In this document: one piece after another, positions 1-11,800 of the stretch | Position numbering within the stretch: the stretch's first letter is position 1 | How the letters are laid out: each line of letters opens with the position of its first letter | Source of the DNA: Acanthopleura granulata | Lineage: Eukaryota > Mollusca > Polyplacophora > Chitonida > Chitonidae | Direction of reading: 5' to 3' | DNA length: 64,000 nucleotides | Assembly (NCBI GenBank): GCA_016165875.1 | Contig: JABBOT010000036.1 | Coordinates: 1,985,680-2,049,679, forward strand | Made by a program: the position numbers and the translations under genes | The notes under the pieces: generated by a model | What the model saw: the letters and a program-made list of their open reading frames with translations, nothing else | Told to the model about the DNA's origin: nothing | The model's database searches: none

Positions 1-532
1 TAGAGCCGCAGGGATCCAAACCTATGCGCACACACGTGCTGATCACCGTGCACAACAACAAAACACGGAGCGATTACACAATCAGTTAGAGCCGCAGGGA
101 TCCAAACCTATGAGCGCACACGTGCTGATCACCGTGCACAACAACAAAACACGGAGCGATTACACAATCAGTTAGAGCCGCAGGGATCCAAACCTATGTG
201 CTCACACGTGCTGATCACCGTGCACAACAACAAAACACGGAGCGATTACACAATCAGTTAGAGCCGCAGGGATCCAAACCTATGCGCACACGTGCTGATC
301 ACCGTGCACAACAACAAAACACGGAGCGATTACACAATCAGTTAGAGCCGCAGGGATCCAAACCTATGCGCACACACGTGCTGATCACCGTGCACAACAA
401 CAAAACACGGAGCGATTACACAATCAGTTAGAGCCGCAGGGATCTAAACCTATGAGCACACGTGCTGATCACCGTGCACAACAACAAAACACGGAGCGAT
501 TACACAATCAGTTAGAGCCGCAGAGATCTAAC
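1..532. repeat. Tandem repeat, 84-86 bp unit, about 6.2 copies
   Basis: Units begin with TAGAGCCGCAGGGATCC at 1, 87, 173, 259, 343, 429 and 513. Copies are nearly identical; the length differences come from a CA-rich slot (GCGCACACACGTG versus GCGCACACGTG). The array starts at the window edge, so its true length is unknown. A 77-codon open frame across it only reflects the absence of stops in the unit. Confidence 0.95.
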
Positions 533-705
533 TCATAATATGTAAGCGACACTGCCTACTCACCATGACAATTGATCGGGTAGCTATAAGAAAACCTGAT
601 ATACAGGAGAAGCTATCCCTGTCACACCCTCCCCTGCTACGTGTTTGACGCCTCCACAAACTAACACCCTTTTCTGCAATATATTAACGTCTAACACTTC
701 AGTGG
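533..705. other. Unassigned spacer
   Basis: Unique-looking sequence between the first array and the retrotransposon remnant. I see nothing I can name in it. Confidence 0.4.
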
Positions 706-2164
706 ATATTAGAAAGGAGCCGAGCTCACAGCAGCTGGGTTTGACTCACGGTGGCCAGAATCTGGGGATCCACCGACAGCATACATACCTGAGCTAAAGC
801 TGATCTGGGCCCTTGATGGAGGTTGGAGTGCTGTCCAGCAGTCGACCGCGTAGAAAGGCGCACAGACTGATGACCGGGAAAACGATCTCCTCTCGCGGGC
901 TCCCCTGTGCTCTCCAAAATACAACGTTCATCTTCCGAAGAATCACCGTTTCCCTGGGCCTGTAAGGCGAGTCTTGAAGCGTGAGTCACATAAACGTCAA
1001 ACTCCTCGTCGCTCGACAGTTCTCTCTCTGCAAATTGCTGTTCGGGTTCCTCTGGTACTGGCTTTCTTGTAGGTTTTTAAAGAATGTCATCCACAAGGTG
1101 TCTTGCATCTAAAATTTCGGCCCTATTTACTGTCTTCCTGATGCCGGTATCGTGGAGAGCTTCTTCGACGTGAAACATGACCTTCCGTATCCGGGCCCTT
1201 AGCGATCCTTTAGGGTTGATGACACTAGACGTGCTGGATCTTCGGTTACGAAGGTACACTCGGCATCCCACAGGTAAACCAGTCTCTTGAGTCTTTCTGT
1301 AGATCTTCCTTCGCCGAAGCACCTCGTGCTCTGTTTTCGCAGAGGCTACCGCAAATGTTCCCTTCAGCCGGTGATAATGATCATCAACCCAGTCATGAAC
1401 GCAGAATGTATCCTGTTCTTCCAGTTAAATGGCAGTCTAGGATCTCTGTCAAAGAATAGATAGAATGGCGAATACTTTGTGGATGAATGAGGCGTGCAGT
1501 TGTATGCACACAGAACTTCGGAAAGGTACCTTGGCCACTTCGACTTCTTATGAGGCGGAAGTGAACTGAGAAGGCCATGCATGGTCCTGTTGAAGCTTTT
1601 GAAGGCACCATTCCCCTGAGGATGGTAATACTCTTGGTCACGTTGTAGATGGAACAAAGTTACTTTATCGCTTCACTTTCAAAGTCCATGCCCTGATCGC
1701 TGTTAATCCTGCGAGGTACTCTAAAACGGACAAACCATTCCCGTACCAGAATTCTAGGAGTAGCTTTTGGATAAAGAGTGGCCACAGCTTGGGTGTATTT
1801 GATAAAATACGTCAGTGAGAACCAACACGTTCTCCATTCCACAGGACTTCTCCAACATTGTGAAATGGATAGCCAATATCTCTAAAGGTCTCCGGGCAGT
1901 AGGAGAACCTGGCGTTGGTCTCACCTTCGTCCATGCCTTGGACAGTGCACATGTGCGACAGGTTCTGCAGTATGCTCGAACATCAGCTGTCATTCCAGGC
2001 CAGTAACTCCTCGACTGCAACCACTCTAAAGTGCGTTCAGTTCCCTGATGTCCAGACCTGTCGTGAATTTCCGTTAGGACCTGTTCTCGCAAACTGAGGG
2101 AGAGAAATAGCTGCCTGGTTTCATGTCCATTTCTCCACATCTTCCGAAACAGAACAGTTTTCAT
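706..2164 (-). mobile_element. Decayed Ty3/mdg4-type LTR retrotransposon, 3' part of pol (integrase and tail)
   Basis: Minus-strand frames carry recognisable integrase pieces in order. An HHCC zinc-binding region lies at about 2100-1960 (His pair in HDRSGHQG, Cys pair in CRTC..CALSK). Pieces of the catalytic core follow at about 1950-1840 and 1842-1660, then the end of the core with a PQGNGAF..FNRT segment at about 1640-1560. A C-terminal piece with KTVNRAEILDA lies at about 1130-1090, and an acidic tail at about 1000-900. The pieces lie in different frames, so there are at least two or three frameshifts. The first catalytic Asp position reads His (LAIHFT), and the Glu expected before FNRT is not in place, so the enzyme is dead. 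No LTRs were found. The upstream part of the element is cut off by the minisatellite at 2281. The assignment is by family motifs only. Confidence 0.85.
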
Positions 2165-2280
2165 AATAACTTATATTCCACCTTAAGTTCACCCGGGGTC
2201 GGTCTGCGTTTCAATGCCCAGTAGTGATGCGTCCTACAAAGAAGGGGCCTATTGAGCTGAAGATTCTTCATGTCCTGAGT

Positions 2281-3288
2281 CGGCATCGTATGTAGTGTTG
2301 ACACTGACAGAGGGTCGTATGTAGTGTTGACACTGATGCTGATAGAGGGTCGTAGGTAGTGTTGACACTGACAGAGGGTCGTATGTAGTGTTGACACTGA
2401 CAGAGGGTCGTAGGTAGTGTTGACACTGATGCTGACAGAGGGTCGTAGGTAGTGTTGACACTGACAGAGGGTCGTATGTAGTGTTGACACTGAAAGAGGG
2501 TCGTATGTAGTGTTGACACTGATGCTGATAGAGGGTCGTAGGTAGTGTTGACACTGAAAGGGGGTCGTATGTAGTGTTGACACTGACAGAGGGTCGTATG
2601 TAGTGTTGACACTGATGCTGATAGAGGGTCGTATGTAGTGTTGACACTGATAGAGGGTCGTATGTAGTGTTGACACTGACAGAGGGTCGTATGTAGTGTT
2701 GACACTGATGCTGATAGAGGGTCGTAGGTAGTGTTGACACTGACAGAGGGTCGTATGTAGTGTTGACACTGACAGAGGGTCGTATGTAGTGTTGACACTG
2801 ACAGAGGGTCGTATGTAGTGTTGACACTGATGCTAATAGAGGGTCGTATGTAGTGTTGACACTGATAGAGGGTCGTATGTAGTGTTGACACTGATGCTAA
2901 TAGAGGGTCGTATGTAGTGTGGACACTGATAGAGGGTCGTATGTAGTGTTGACACTGACAGAGGGTCGTATGTAGTGTTGACACTGATGCTGATAGAGGG
3001 TCGTAGGTAGTGTTGACACTGACAGAGGGTCGTATGTAGTGTTGACACTGACAGAGGGTCGTATGTAGTGTTGACACTGATAGAGGGTCGTATGTAATGT
3101 TGACACTGATGCTAATAGAGGGCCGTATGTAGTGTTGACACTGATAGAGGGTCGTATGTAGTGTTGACACTGATGCTAATAGAGGGTCGTATGTAGTGTT
3201 GACACTGATGCTAATAGAGGGTCGTATGTAGTGTTGACACTGATGCTAATAGAGGGTCGTATGTAGTGTTGACACTGTTAGAGGGTCG
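2281..3288. repeat. Minisatellite of 29-bp and 35-bp units, about 32 copies
   Basis: The core unit contains GGTCGTATGTAGTGTTGACA, followed either by CTGACAGA (29 bp) or by CTGATGCTGATAGA (35 bp, six extra bases). Short and long units alternate irregularly, and the variant TGCTAATAG replaces TGCTGATAG at the high-coordinate end. All three minus-strand frames are open because no frame of the unit holds a stop, giving long artefactual frames (up to 300 codons) of the type STLHTTLCQCQHYIRPSVSV. Confidence 0.95.
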
Positions 3289-4917
3289 GTTTTGTAGGAG
3301 CGAAACTGAACCTCTTGGATCCAGCTGTCTGATGTAGCTGCCTGAAAACTGTTATGAATCTCGACTGGCACTGATGTCGTCATGTTGACAGGTAAGTCAT
3401 ATATTCGGCTAATAATGCAAAGAGTAAACAACCCTTTCTGATAGATACACTACTGCCATGGCAAACATTAACACAAAAACTGTTATCAAACATATCCGAA
3501 GTACACGTGATAAATATTTATAACATAACCCAGGGTGAAAAGAATCGATTTATGGTATGAAACAAATGTATGCTGCTGTCCCATGGCAGAAGGAACCAAG
3601 TGATATATAGGTCAAAAAGACGTCAATCACGCTATATCATTTACCGAATGAAGGCTCATTTGTCAGCATCAGGATTTTGTGAAATACACTGTATTTTTGT
3701 CTGTATTAAACACGCAAATTTACGCAAATACTCATGGAATGATAGTTTTTTGTGACAAAAGGAAGTGAGTGACTCAGGCCAATCACAATGTACGTGATGA
3801 AAGATGCAGGCCAATCAAATACATTTTACTAACAGAACTTGATCTTTTAAAAGATGACCATGTAATTATGATAAACGTGCTGAAGCGTACAGACTCCTTT
3901 GACAAAGTAAAGAAGTCGTAAGTGAAACAATATATTTTTTTTATCGTTTCTTGTGTATTTAATTCCTGACGGGTATTTTATTTTAGCCGACAAAATAATA
4001 ATAAATTTGCTGCTGTTATTGTTGGTCTATCATCGAAAACTGGACCCTCTATAATAATAATGGCTTGCTTTTCTGTTTAAGTGATGTTCACATTTAAAGG
4101 GTGGTAAAAATAAAGAAAAATACTTTAGTCGGTCAAATTCTTTGTAAAACTGTTTTTTATTGTTGGTAGGGATTATCTGAGCTACAAAATTCCCGTATTG
4201 TTTTGGCTACCCGCTTCCTTTTGTCTGTGTAAAAATGATATAGTACAGGACGAAACATACACCGACATAAGGAAGTAATTCTCATGATATATCTGTCCCA
4301 ATAATTATCCATCCCAATATACATTAATTAATTGCCTTTCTTGTGGTCTGTAATTACAAGGTAAATTAATCCCAATATAGGGGATGTCCGAAAAAAGCTT
4401 ATCAAAACGGTGGTTTTGTCACTTGCTTCCTTTTGCCAGGAGAGGACAGTATGGTTTCAAACAGTTTCAGTGGATTCTGAGAGACATTTCTTGACATTTT
4501 GAGGAGACTTAAACTTTTCAAGTAAAACGTCTATTCCTGGACTGTAGTCAGTTACTTGAAAGTGTCCCAACCGAATGGCTTTAAGGCAGAAACAAGGAGG
4601 AAGTGACACTAGAAATACAGAGATTTTTACAACTTTAATGTAACATTTCACAAATATAAAGAAAGTCTAGTACTATTTAGATCTACACTGAGAAATTATT
4701 TGGAAAAGTGTATTCACATCTGTCTATGAATGCACTCAAAATACGAAGTTAAAAGATTTTCATTATAAAATCTAAAAACAAACTCTTATCTCCATAAAAT
4801 AAAACAGGGAAGAGAAGAAATGAGTAATTATTATGGCCTGGAAAAAGATACAAAACAAAAACATATCTGTTAATACTAACTTATATCGAACATGTTTGTG
4901 AACATGAACATGCACTT
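3289..4917. other. Unassigned AT-rich stretch
   Basis: No gene, SINE or array is recognised. Two direct copies of AGGCCAATCA (about 3777 and 3810, each a CCAAT box) precede a TTTTAAAAGA stretch at about 3845 and a GTAAGT donor-like site at about 3917. No coding exon follows, so this is not called a promoter. Confidence 0.4.
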
Positions 4918-5003
4918 AAATTCACAGCAACCGCATTGGTGAGAGGCACCTCGGTCATTACGTTGCGCTAGTCCGCTAATCAACTCGGACAAGGAGGCCC
5001 CTG
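4918..5003 (-). mobile_element. tRNA-derived SINE, head fragment (family A)
   Basis: Reads on the minus strand as GGCCTCC, then a box-A-like stretch and a box-B-like stretch (GCGGTTGCTGTGAATT). It matches the heads of the more complete copies at 22,761 and 13,253. The body and tail are missing. Confidence 0.7.
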
Positions 5004-5656
5004 GAGTCATGATGTTGTCGTCCAATGCACCTCGGACTGATACGGCATCTATAAATGTCGTCGTCTCAAATTTGGCTTCATATTGAATTAAGAAATATCG
5101 TATCCAGCATAGACCACATTAAACGAATCTAAGATAAACTTAACTCTGGCAACTATGGACGTGCACATGTATAATTGTGTATAGTGCGAAGTGCTCCGTC
5201 AAGTGCCCCGTGCCTCATACCTGACCTTGGTTGTGGAGGGTCGGCTTCGCTCTGGTTTTGTTCTTGTCTATAGCATCATCCGCTCTGTCCTCGACAAACC
5301 ATTCCAATCTATTGACTTTAAGCTGTGTCCAAAGACACCAGATAATATCATGCGACTGAAAACTGTGTAATAGGTAACAATAGTGTAATGGTGTAATGGT
5401 AGAATAAGTGTTTAGCTGTCCGTGCATTTTCAGTACGAACCAAGGGCCTTGGAGAATATGTATATATACAAATTTATATTGGTCGACCAAGCTGTCTTCG
5501 TTGGATGTGGACGGCCAAGTTTCACACATCCCTCCAAACCTTACCCCACCCCACCAGAAGTAAAACACCTGACAATCAATACTCATCTTCAAGTGAACCT
5601 TAATTAGGGTCTCCAGCCTTTAAAGAATTATTTCTGGACAGGTTTGGTCCAGTCTG
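5004..5656. other. Unassigned stretch
   Basis: No convincing coding or repeat structure. A 125-codon minus-strand frame (5215-5592) shows no recognisable domain and has no splice or start support. Confidence 0.4.
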
Positions 5657-6424
5657 ATTCTGGCTGTGTTCAGAGAGGGAACAACACCTAAACTGGATTC
5701 CAGCTGTGTTCAGAGAGAGAACGGCTAAACTAGATTCCAGCTGTGTTCACAGAGAGCAACGCATAAACTGGAGTGATATCTGCTGTGTTCAGAGAGGGAA
5801 CAACGCCTAAACTGGATTCCAGCTGTGTTCAGAGAGAGAACGGCTAAACTAGATTCCAGCTGTGTTCACAGAGAGCAACGCATAAACTGGAGTGATATCT
5901 GCTGTGTTCAGAGAGAGGAACAACGCCTAAACTGGAGTGATATCTGCTGTGTTCAGAGAGAGGAACAACGCCTAAACTGGAGTGATATCTGCTGTGTTCA
6001 ACAACGACTAAACTGGATTCCAGCTGTGTTCAGAGAGAGAACGGCTAAACTAGATTCCAGCTGTGTTCACAGAGAGCAAGGCATAAACTGGAGTGATATC
6101 TGCTGGCTGTGATCACAGAGAGAACAACAGCTAGACTGGAGTGATATCTCATGGCTGTGTTCACAGAGAGAACAACGGCTAGACTGGAGTGATATCAGCT
6201 GTCTGCGTTCACAGAGAGAAGAACGACTAGACTGGGGTGATAACTGCTGGCTGTGTTCACAGAGAGAACAACGACTAGACTGGGGTGATATCTGATGGCT
6301 GTGTTAACAGAGAGAAGAACGACTAGACTGGGGTGATAACTGCTGGCTGTGTTCACAGAGAGAACAACGACTAGACTGGGGTGATATCTGATGGCTGTGT
6401 TAACAGAGAAAACAACGACTAAAG
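5657..6424. repeat. Minisatellite, variable 36-45 bp units, about 18 copies
   Basis: The core CTGTGTTCAGAGAGAGAAC is followed by a GGCTAAACTAGATTCCAG or GCATAAACTGGAGTGATATC type half. The high-coordinate half of the array has drifted to CGACTAGACTGGGGTGATA. Two spacer types alternate, which suggests a higher-order unit in the middle. Confidence 0.9.
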
Positions 6425-6446
6425 AGGAAACCGGGAGGTGCCATGT

Positions 6447-6525
6447 CATCTATTTATTTGTCTGAATGGTGTTTTACACCGTACTCATAACATTATGGTA
6501 AGAGGAAACCGGGGGGGGGGGGGGG
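6447..6525 (-). mobile_element. SINE tail fragment (family A) ending in a 15-G run
   Basis: On the minus strand it reads as the SINE 3' tail (ACGGTGTAAAACACCATTCA then AAATAAATA). The plus strand carries a run of 15 G at 6511-6525, where the CCCGGG part of the SINE body would normally lie. Confidence 0.65.
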
Positions 6526-6851
6526 CATGTCATATTGTATACGACAACAAATCTGTATGTACCATTTACTCCGGACATCCTCGTTGGGAAAATACTGAAC
6601 AAGAATCATCACACACGGCTAGTTACTTGTAATTAAACTTTTCTTTATTACCATCGTCATTTCTATGGATTACTGTAAAATAATACTTCAAGAGATGACA
6701 CGCCTTAAAATAACTATCCACAGTCCTGTGTGCACATAATGAGTGTAATCTTCTGGGCAAGCAAAGTTCATGTCACCTTTATGAGATTTTAAGATGTAAT
6801 TCGCATGTAAACTGCAAACGAAGGCACAGGCTACGGAAGACAGGCAACATT
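6526..6851. other. Unassigned stretch
   Basis: I see no gene or repeat here. Confidence 0.35.
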
Positions 6852-7184
6852 CCTGGGGCCCGTCTGACAAAGCTGGAGTAAGGCTGCGACTGGGTGTGAG
6901 CTTGTCGGACGCGTGTTGCAGGAAAGACTGATTGTCTTACAAAGCTGGAGTAGTTGCGACTTGATGTAAAGTTTGGTGCAAATTTACACCTATACTCGGG
7001 CAGACGTAAATTCCCTAAGTACACTAAATATGGCGGCGCTTGTGGTGTTTCGTAGACACACTTCAAGCATTGCGACAGTAATTTAGTAAGACGCTACCCG
7101 GAGCTGACGGAAGCCGCTACTAAAGCGGATGTAAACGTCTACGTCTGACGCAAGCTACCCCAGCTTGGTAAGATGGGCCCCAGG
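6852..7184. mobile_element. MITE-like element with about 40-bp imperfect terminal inverted repeats
   Basis: The left end CCTGGGGCCCGTCTGACAAA (6852) and the reverse complement of the right end, CCTGGGGCCCATCTTACCAA (ending 7184), match over roughly 40 bases with a few differences. The body is 333 bp without an open transposase frame. It contains an internal direct repeat of CAAAGCTGGAGTA at about 6868 and 6938. No clear target-site duplication was found. Confidence 0.75.
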
Positions 7185-8159
7185 TCCGCGAAGACACCTA
7201 CTCCATGTACTTAGGTCATTACCGCCATTTTTCACCATAGACTTTCTCTTTATAATATACGATGGTGTTATGTTAATTGGGCGTTGGGAACTTTAGTGCC
7301 CACGGGAAAACCACCAACCTTTGGTAGGCTTCTCATGAACTTTTTTCACCTGAAATATACAAGCATGCACATCATACTGGTGGACGTCATCTTCAACAAA
7401 CAGCACACTGCCCAAATGGCCACCAGAGCGTCGCTGGCCGCTTGTCGTCACTGTTAAGATTATTGTCTCTAAGCAGAGAATGCGGCCAATCTACATGTAC
7501 ACATTCTCTGAGCAAGGCTGGCCCAATCCTGCAACACCAAACAGTTCTTCAATTAAGAATCAGGTCAGTCACCAGCTTTTCAGTACTGACATGTTTCAGT
7601 TTTGTTCAGTCCTCATGTAAACTTCGTACTGAATATCCTGCCAGATGTAATGGACGAATCACGCTGATACTACAGCTTCCACACATACGCAATATGGTTG
7701 ATACGCACCCGACCAGTGGCATTCGTCTTTTTTTACGTCTCAGTTTCAATGACATATCTTAGAAAGCTTGATTTTGTAAAATTTTCGCCGTACCTTTCGC
7801 ACATGACCATGCATTCAAAGCACTACAGTAATGGCCTTCTTAAGCCCTGGAAATCAACACATGAAGCTATTGTACAAAAATGGCCACTAGAGTCGCGCTG
7901 TACACACGTATATAACATGTATGTAAAAATGGCCACTAAACTCGTGCTGTGTACACACGTACATAACATGTATGTAAATATGTACATGTGAAAATGATAT
8001 ATTATGGCAGGACTGAAAAGACTGTGGTTTGATGTTTGGTTTTTATTTCAGAGGTACATGCATGATGGTCAAGAAAATAGAATACGGGTGGGGGTTAGGG
8101 ATGGAGGAATCATGACAGTTGGAACACCAAGTGCCCAGTTAAAGCACTAATTCTGATAA
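7185..8159. other. Unassigned stretch downstream of CARNMT1
   Basis: Intergenic on present evidence. There is one local duplication of about 55 bp: AAAATGGCCACTA followed by GTACACACGTA and AACATGTATGTAAA occurs at about 7876 and again at about 7927. Confidence 0.4.
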
Positions 8160-8202
8160 GGGGAGACGTGGGGTGGGGTGGGGAGACGGGGGGTGGGGTG
8201 GT
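8160..8202 (+). other. G-rich tract, possible G-quadruplex
   Basis: Several runs of four or more G within 43 bases on the plus strand, separated by T, AGAC or ACGT. This fits the G-quadruplex rule several times over. It lies about 560 bp beyond the CARNMT1 stop, on the strand antisense to that transcript. Confidence 0.6.
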
Positions 8203-8455
8203 TGTTTGGCCTCTGCAACAAGTTGTCCATTTGAATACAAAAATCTTTTAAGAATATTATTTACATTGTGCCTGGTTTTGCAATATGTTCATATATATAT
8301 ATATACCTGCAGTGCAATGTACCTTTCATCTTAGTTATAAGATCTTTTTAACATGTGCTTTTAACACAACTCCTAGGAAATTTCCAAGGTTCAAGGAGTT
8401 AGCTTCCTGGACCCTCACCTTTTGTGCTGGGATACCATCGTGTTTTGTGCTGGGA

Positions 8456-8461
8456 TTTATT
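8456..8461 (-). terminator. Candidate polyadenylation signal of CARNMT1
   Basis: TTTATT on the plus strand (AATAAA on the minus strand), about 300 bp beyond the CARNMT1 stop codon. It is the first canonical hexamer noticed downstream. The cleavage site is not visible from sequence. Confidence 0.45.
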
Positions 8462-8761
8462 CTGTGAATCGCCTAACCTTACCGCCATAAAGCTGCTCAT
8501 TTTGTCTAATGCTGAAAGTCCTAATGATCTCAGAAAGGTGTTGTAAGGTTCGTTTGGACTGTCAATTGACGTCCTAATGAAAGTTTCGGTACCAACTAAT
8601 AATTTACGACTTTTCTTTGCTTCTTTTTTGTACAAAAGTTTAGGTCATTTAAGGCATTTCCAGGGGGAGATTACTCCCCCCACATGCGTGCATGCCCCCA
8701 CCACTGTCTGTGAGAGAAGGGTTAAGGCTTGAGTCAGCCAGTAGGGCTGGTTGGTTTGTCT

Positions 8762-8863
8762 TCACAGGGGTTTGCGGACAACGAAGAACACAGAGTTGTA
8801 CTGATAGGTCAGCATGGAGTGGACGTTCTGGGTGTACGTGGACTTCACTGACAGCTCCTCTTT
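8762..8863 (-). CDS. CARNMT1: CARNMT1 exon 8 (terminal)
   Basis: Phase 0 start after an acceptor TATTTCCAG. Encodes residues 355-387: [14 protein letters not shown], then Y-rich [13 protein letters not shown] and TGA. The STYT and VFFVVRKP stretches are typical of the family's last beta strand. Confidence 0.92.
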   Translation of the reverse strand, partial: KEELSVKSTYTQNVHSMLTYQYNSVFFVVRKPL

Positions 8864-11800
8864 CTGGAAATAAAAGATTAATTCATCCATTTCTCTTTCG
8901 CTGAATGTCACACACAAGACATTTTATATACCTGTTCCGTGTTTAACGCACATTACTACTTCACTACTGTGACAACCGAAAGTTGAAAGGAACTTCAGAC
9001 GTTTGCTACGTACATGTACCAAAGTGAACCCTCCTGACTTGAAGCTGCAGGAAGAGCCTGATTTGAACACGCGATCCATCTGGTCAAGGACCTGACAGTC
9101 GCTGCGACTCAATGCTTCAATCATGTGAGCCAGCCAAGGCCACAATTGCATATGTTAAGTCAGGAGCTTCAATACATACATACTAACCTCAAACTGAAAA
9201 CCCATCTTGACGATAACTGACCGGACCTCCTCGTAGCTCAGTTCTATAGAGTTCTCGTTTGCCATTTCTGCAAAATGGTACAACAGTGGACCTGGGGGGA
9301 GAAAAGAGAATTTGTTTTTAATCAGACGAACTTGGTCAAATTCTTGGCTCTGATGTACCTCCACAGCTTGGATTTTAATACCACCTTCAAAATTTTTTCA
9401 ACTGTGTTATGTGACACAAGCAGCCGTTGTGTCATGCTTGTAGTGGGCTAGCCAGTGATTGGCCAATGTTCTGAGGTTGAGTGGCAAGCAGGAATCCTGA
9501 GCGTGGTACTAACCCATAGAGGCCTTGATCAAGGTGTTCAGTTTACTGGCCACATTCAGCTGGACTCAAATAATCTGTACTCACTGCAGTAGCATGAAGC
9601 ACCTGTACATACAGGAAAGTTGCCTACGTTATACGCTCTTCTTTGACAGTAAAAGTAGATTCTTCTACATTACAGTAATTGTATTGTATTTGACCTAGAA
9701 AAAAGTGCATGTACAGAGAAAAATAGATCTTGTGATGAATATGTGCGTACAGTCACCTTCACACAAATCTTCTGAGAAATATGAGCGCATAGTGACGTTC
9801 ACACACAGACAGAAAAATACATCTCCTGAGAAATATGAGCACATAGTGACGTTCACAAACAGACAGTGACCTTCACACAAATCTGATGAGAAATATGAGC
9901 GCACAGTGACGTTCACACACAGACAGAAAAATACATCTTCTGAGAAATATGAGCGTATAGTGACGTTCACACGCAGGCAGGAAAATACATCTGAGGAGAA
10001 ATGTGTGCATAGTGACCTTCACACACAGACAGGAAAATACATCTCCTGAGAAATATGAGCACATAGTGACGTTCACAAACAGACAGTGACCTTCACACAA
10101 ATCTGATGAGAAATATGAGCGCACAGTGACGTTCACACACAGACAGAAAAATACATCTTCTGAGAAATATGAGCGTATAGTGACGTTCACACGCAGGCAG
10201 GAAAATACATCTGAGGAGAAATATGTGTGCATAGTGACCTTCACACACAGACAGGAAAATACATCTCCTGAGAAATATGAGCGCATAGTGACGTCGACAA
10301 ACAGACAGAAAAATACATCTTGTGAGAAACATGAGCGCACAGTGACCTTCACACAGACAGGAAAATACATCTTCTGAGAAATATGAGCACATAGTGACGT
10401 CCACAAACAGACAGAAAAATACATCTTCTGAGAAACATGAGCGCACAGTGACCTTCACACACAGACAGGAAAATACATCTTCTGAGAAATATGTGTGCAT
10501 AGTGACGTTCACACGCAGGCAGAAAAATACATCTTCTGAGAAATATGAGCACATAGTGACGTCCACAAACAGACAGAAAAATACATCTTCTGAGAAACAT
10601 GAGCGCACAGTGACCTTCACACACAGACAGGAAAATACATCTTCTGAGAAACATGAGCGCACAGTGACCTTCACACACAGACAGAAAAGTACATCTTCTG
10701 AGAAATATGAGCACATAGTGACGTCCACAAACAGACAGAAAAATACATCTTCTGAGAAACATGAGTGCACAGTGACCTTCACACACAGACAGGAAAATAC
10801 ATCTTCTGAGAAATATGTGTGCATAGTGACGTTCACACGCAGGCAGAAAAATACATCTTCTGAGAAATATGAGCACATAGTGACGTTCACATGCAGGGAG
10901 AAAAATACATCTTCTGAGAAATATGTGTGCATAGTGACGTTCACACACAGACAGAAAAATACATCTGAGAAACATGAGCGCACAGTGACCTTCACACAGA
11001 CAGGAAAATACATCATCTGAGAAATATGTGTGCATAGTGACGTTCACACGCAGGCAGAAAAATACATCTTCTGAGAAATATGAGCACATAGTGACGTTCA
11101 CATGCAGGGAGAAAAATATATCTTCTGAGAAATATGTGCAAATAGTAACGATTACACAGACAGAACAATACATCTTCTCAGAAATATGTGTGCATAGTGA
11201 CATTGACATAGACAGAAAAATATACCTTCTGAGAAGTGAAAATGTTCAGCAACATTCACACATAAACACAAAATACAACCTTTATAGGATGTACAAAGTT
11301 ATTAAGAAGTTTACTTAGGTATTACCAAAGACATATGTGTTTAGATCATCCAGTTATGTGATAATTGTGAGATATACCTGCAGAGGAAATAGGAACAGTG
11401 TAGGGTAAGACTGCGAATAGGTGCCTGACATTTTTGAAAACACCCCTTTGGTGAAAGTGGTGTGCTCCAAGAGGCCTTTACCCTGTAATAAATAACATGG
11501 TCAACAAAGAGGTGTTTCCAAAAATGTCAGGCACCTATTTGCAGGCTTGGTGTAGGGGGAGTGAAACTGATTGCCCAAAGGCAAGCAGACCGTTGGATGA
11601 AGGGAGGGTGCCCTTGTGAGACAATAATACAAAAGCCATCTCATCTGCTCAACAACATCAGCTTTCTACTCACCCATATTGACCCAGTAGCCACCTGGCT
11701 TCAAAATCTTCCATATTGTCTCTATGTAGGCTATAATATTGTGAGCTGTGTCGATAAAAAATACAGTGGCAACACAATGCCAGGATTCTGAAAAATACAG

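Noticed and set aside
2161..3170. Long minus-strand frames up to 300 codons
   Set aside because: They lie wholly in the 29/35-bp repeat, are open in three frames at once and consist of the repeated unit.
3777..3922. Promoter-like CCAAT pair, AT-rich box and GTAAGT donor
   Set aside because: No coding exon or transcript end can be tied to it.
5215..5592. 125-codon minus-strand frame
   Set aside because: No recognisable domain and no regulatory or splice support.
9873..11318. Cys/Phe-rich minus-strand and Thr/Arg-rich plus-strand frames up to 307 codons
   Set aside because: Produced by the 54-bp unit (18 codons without stops) inside an intron.
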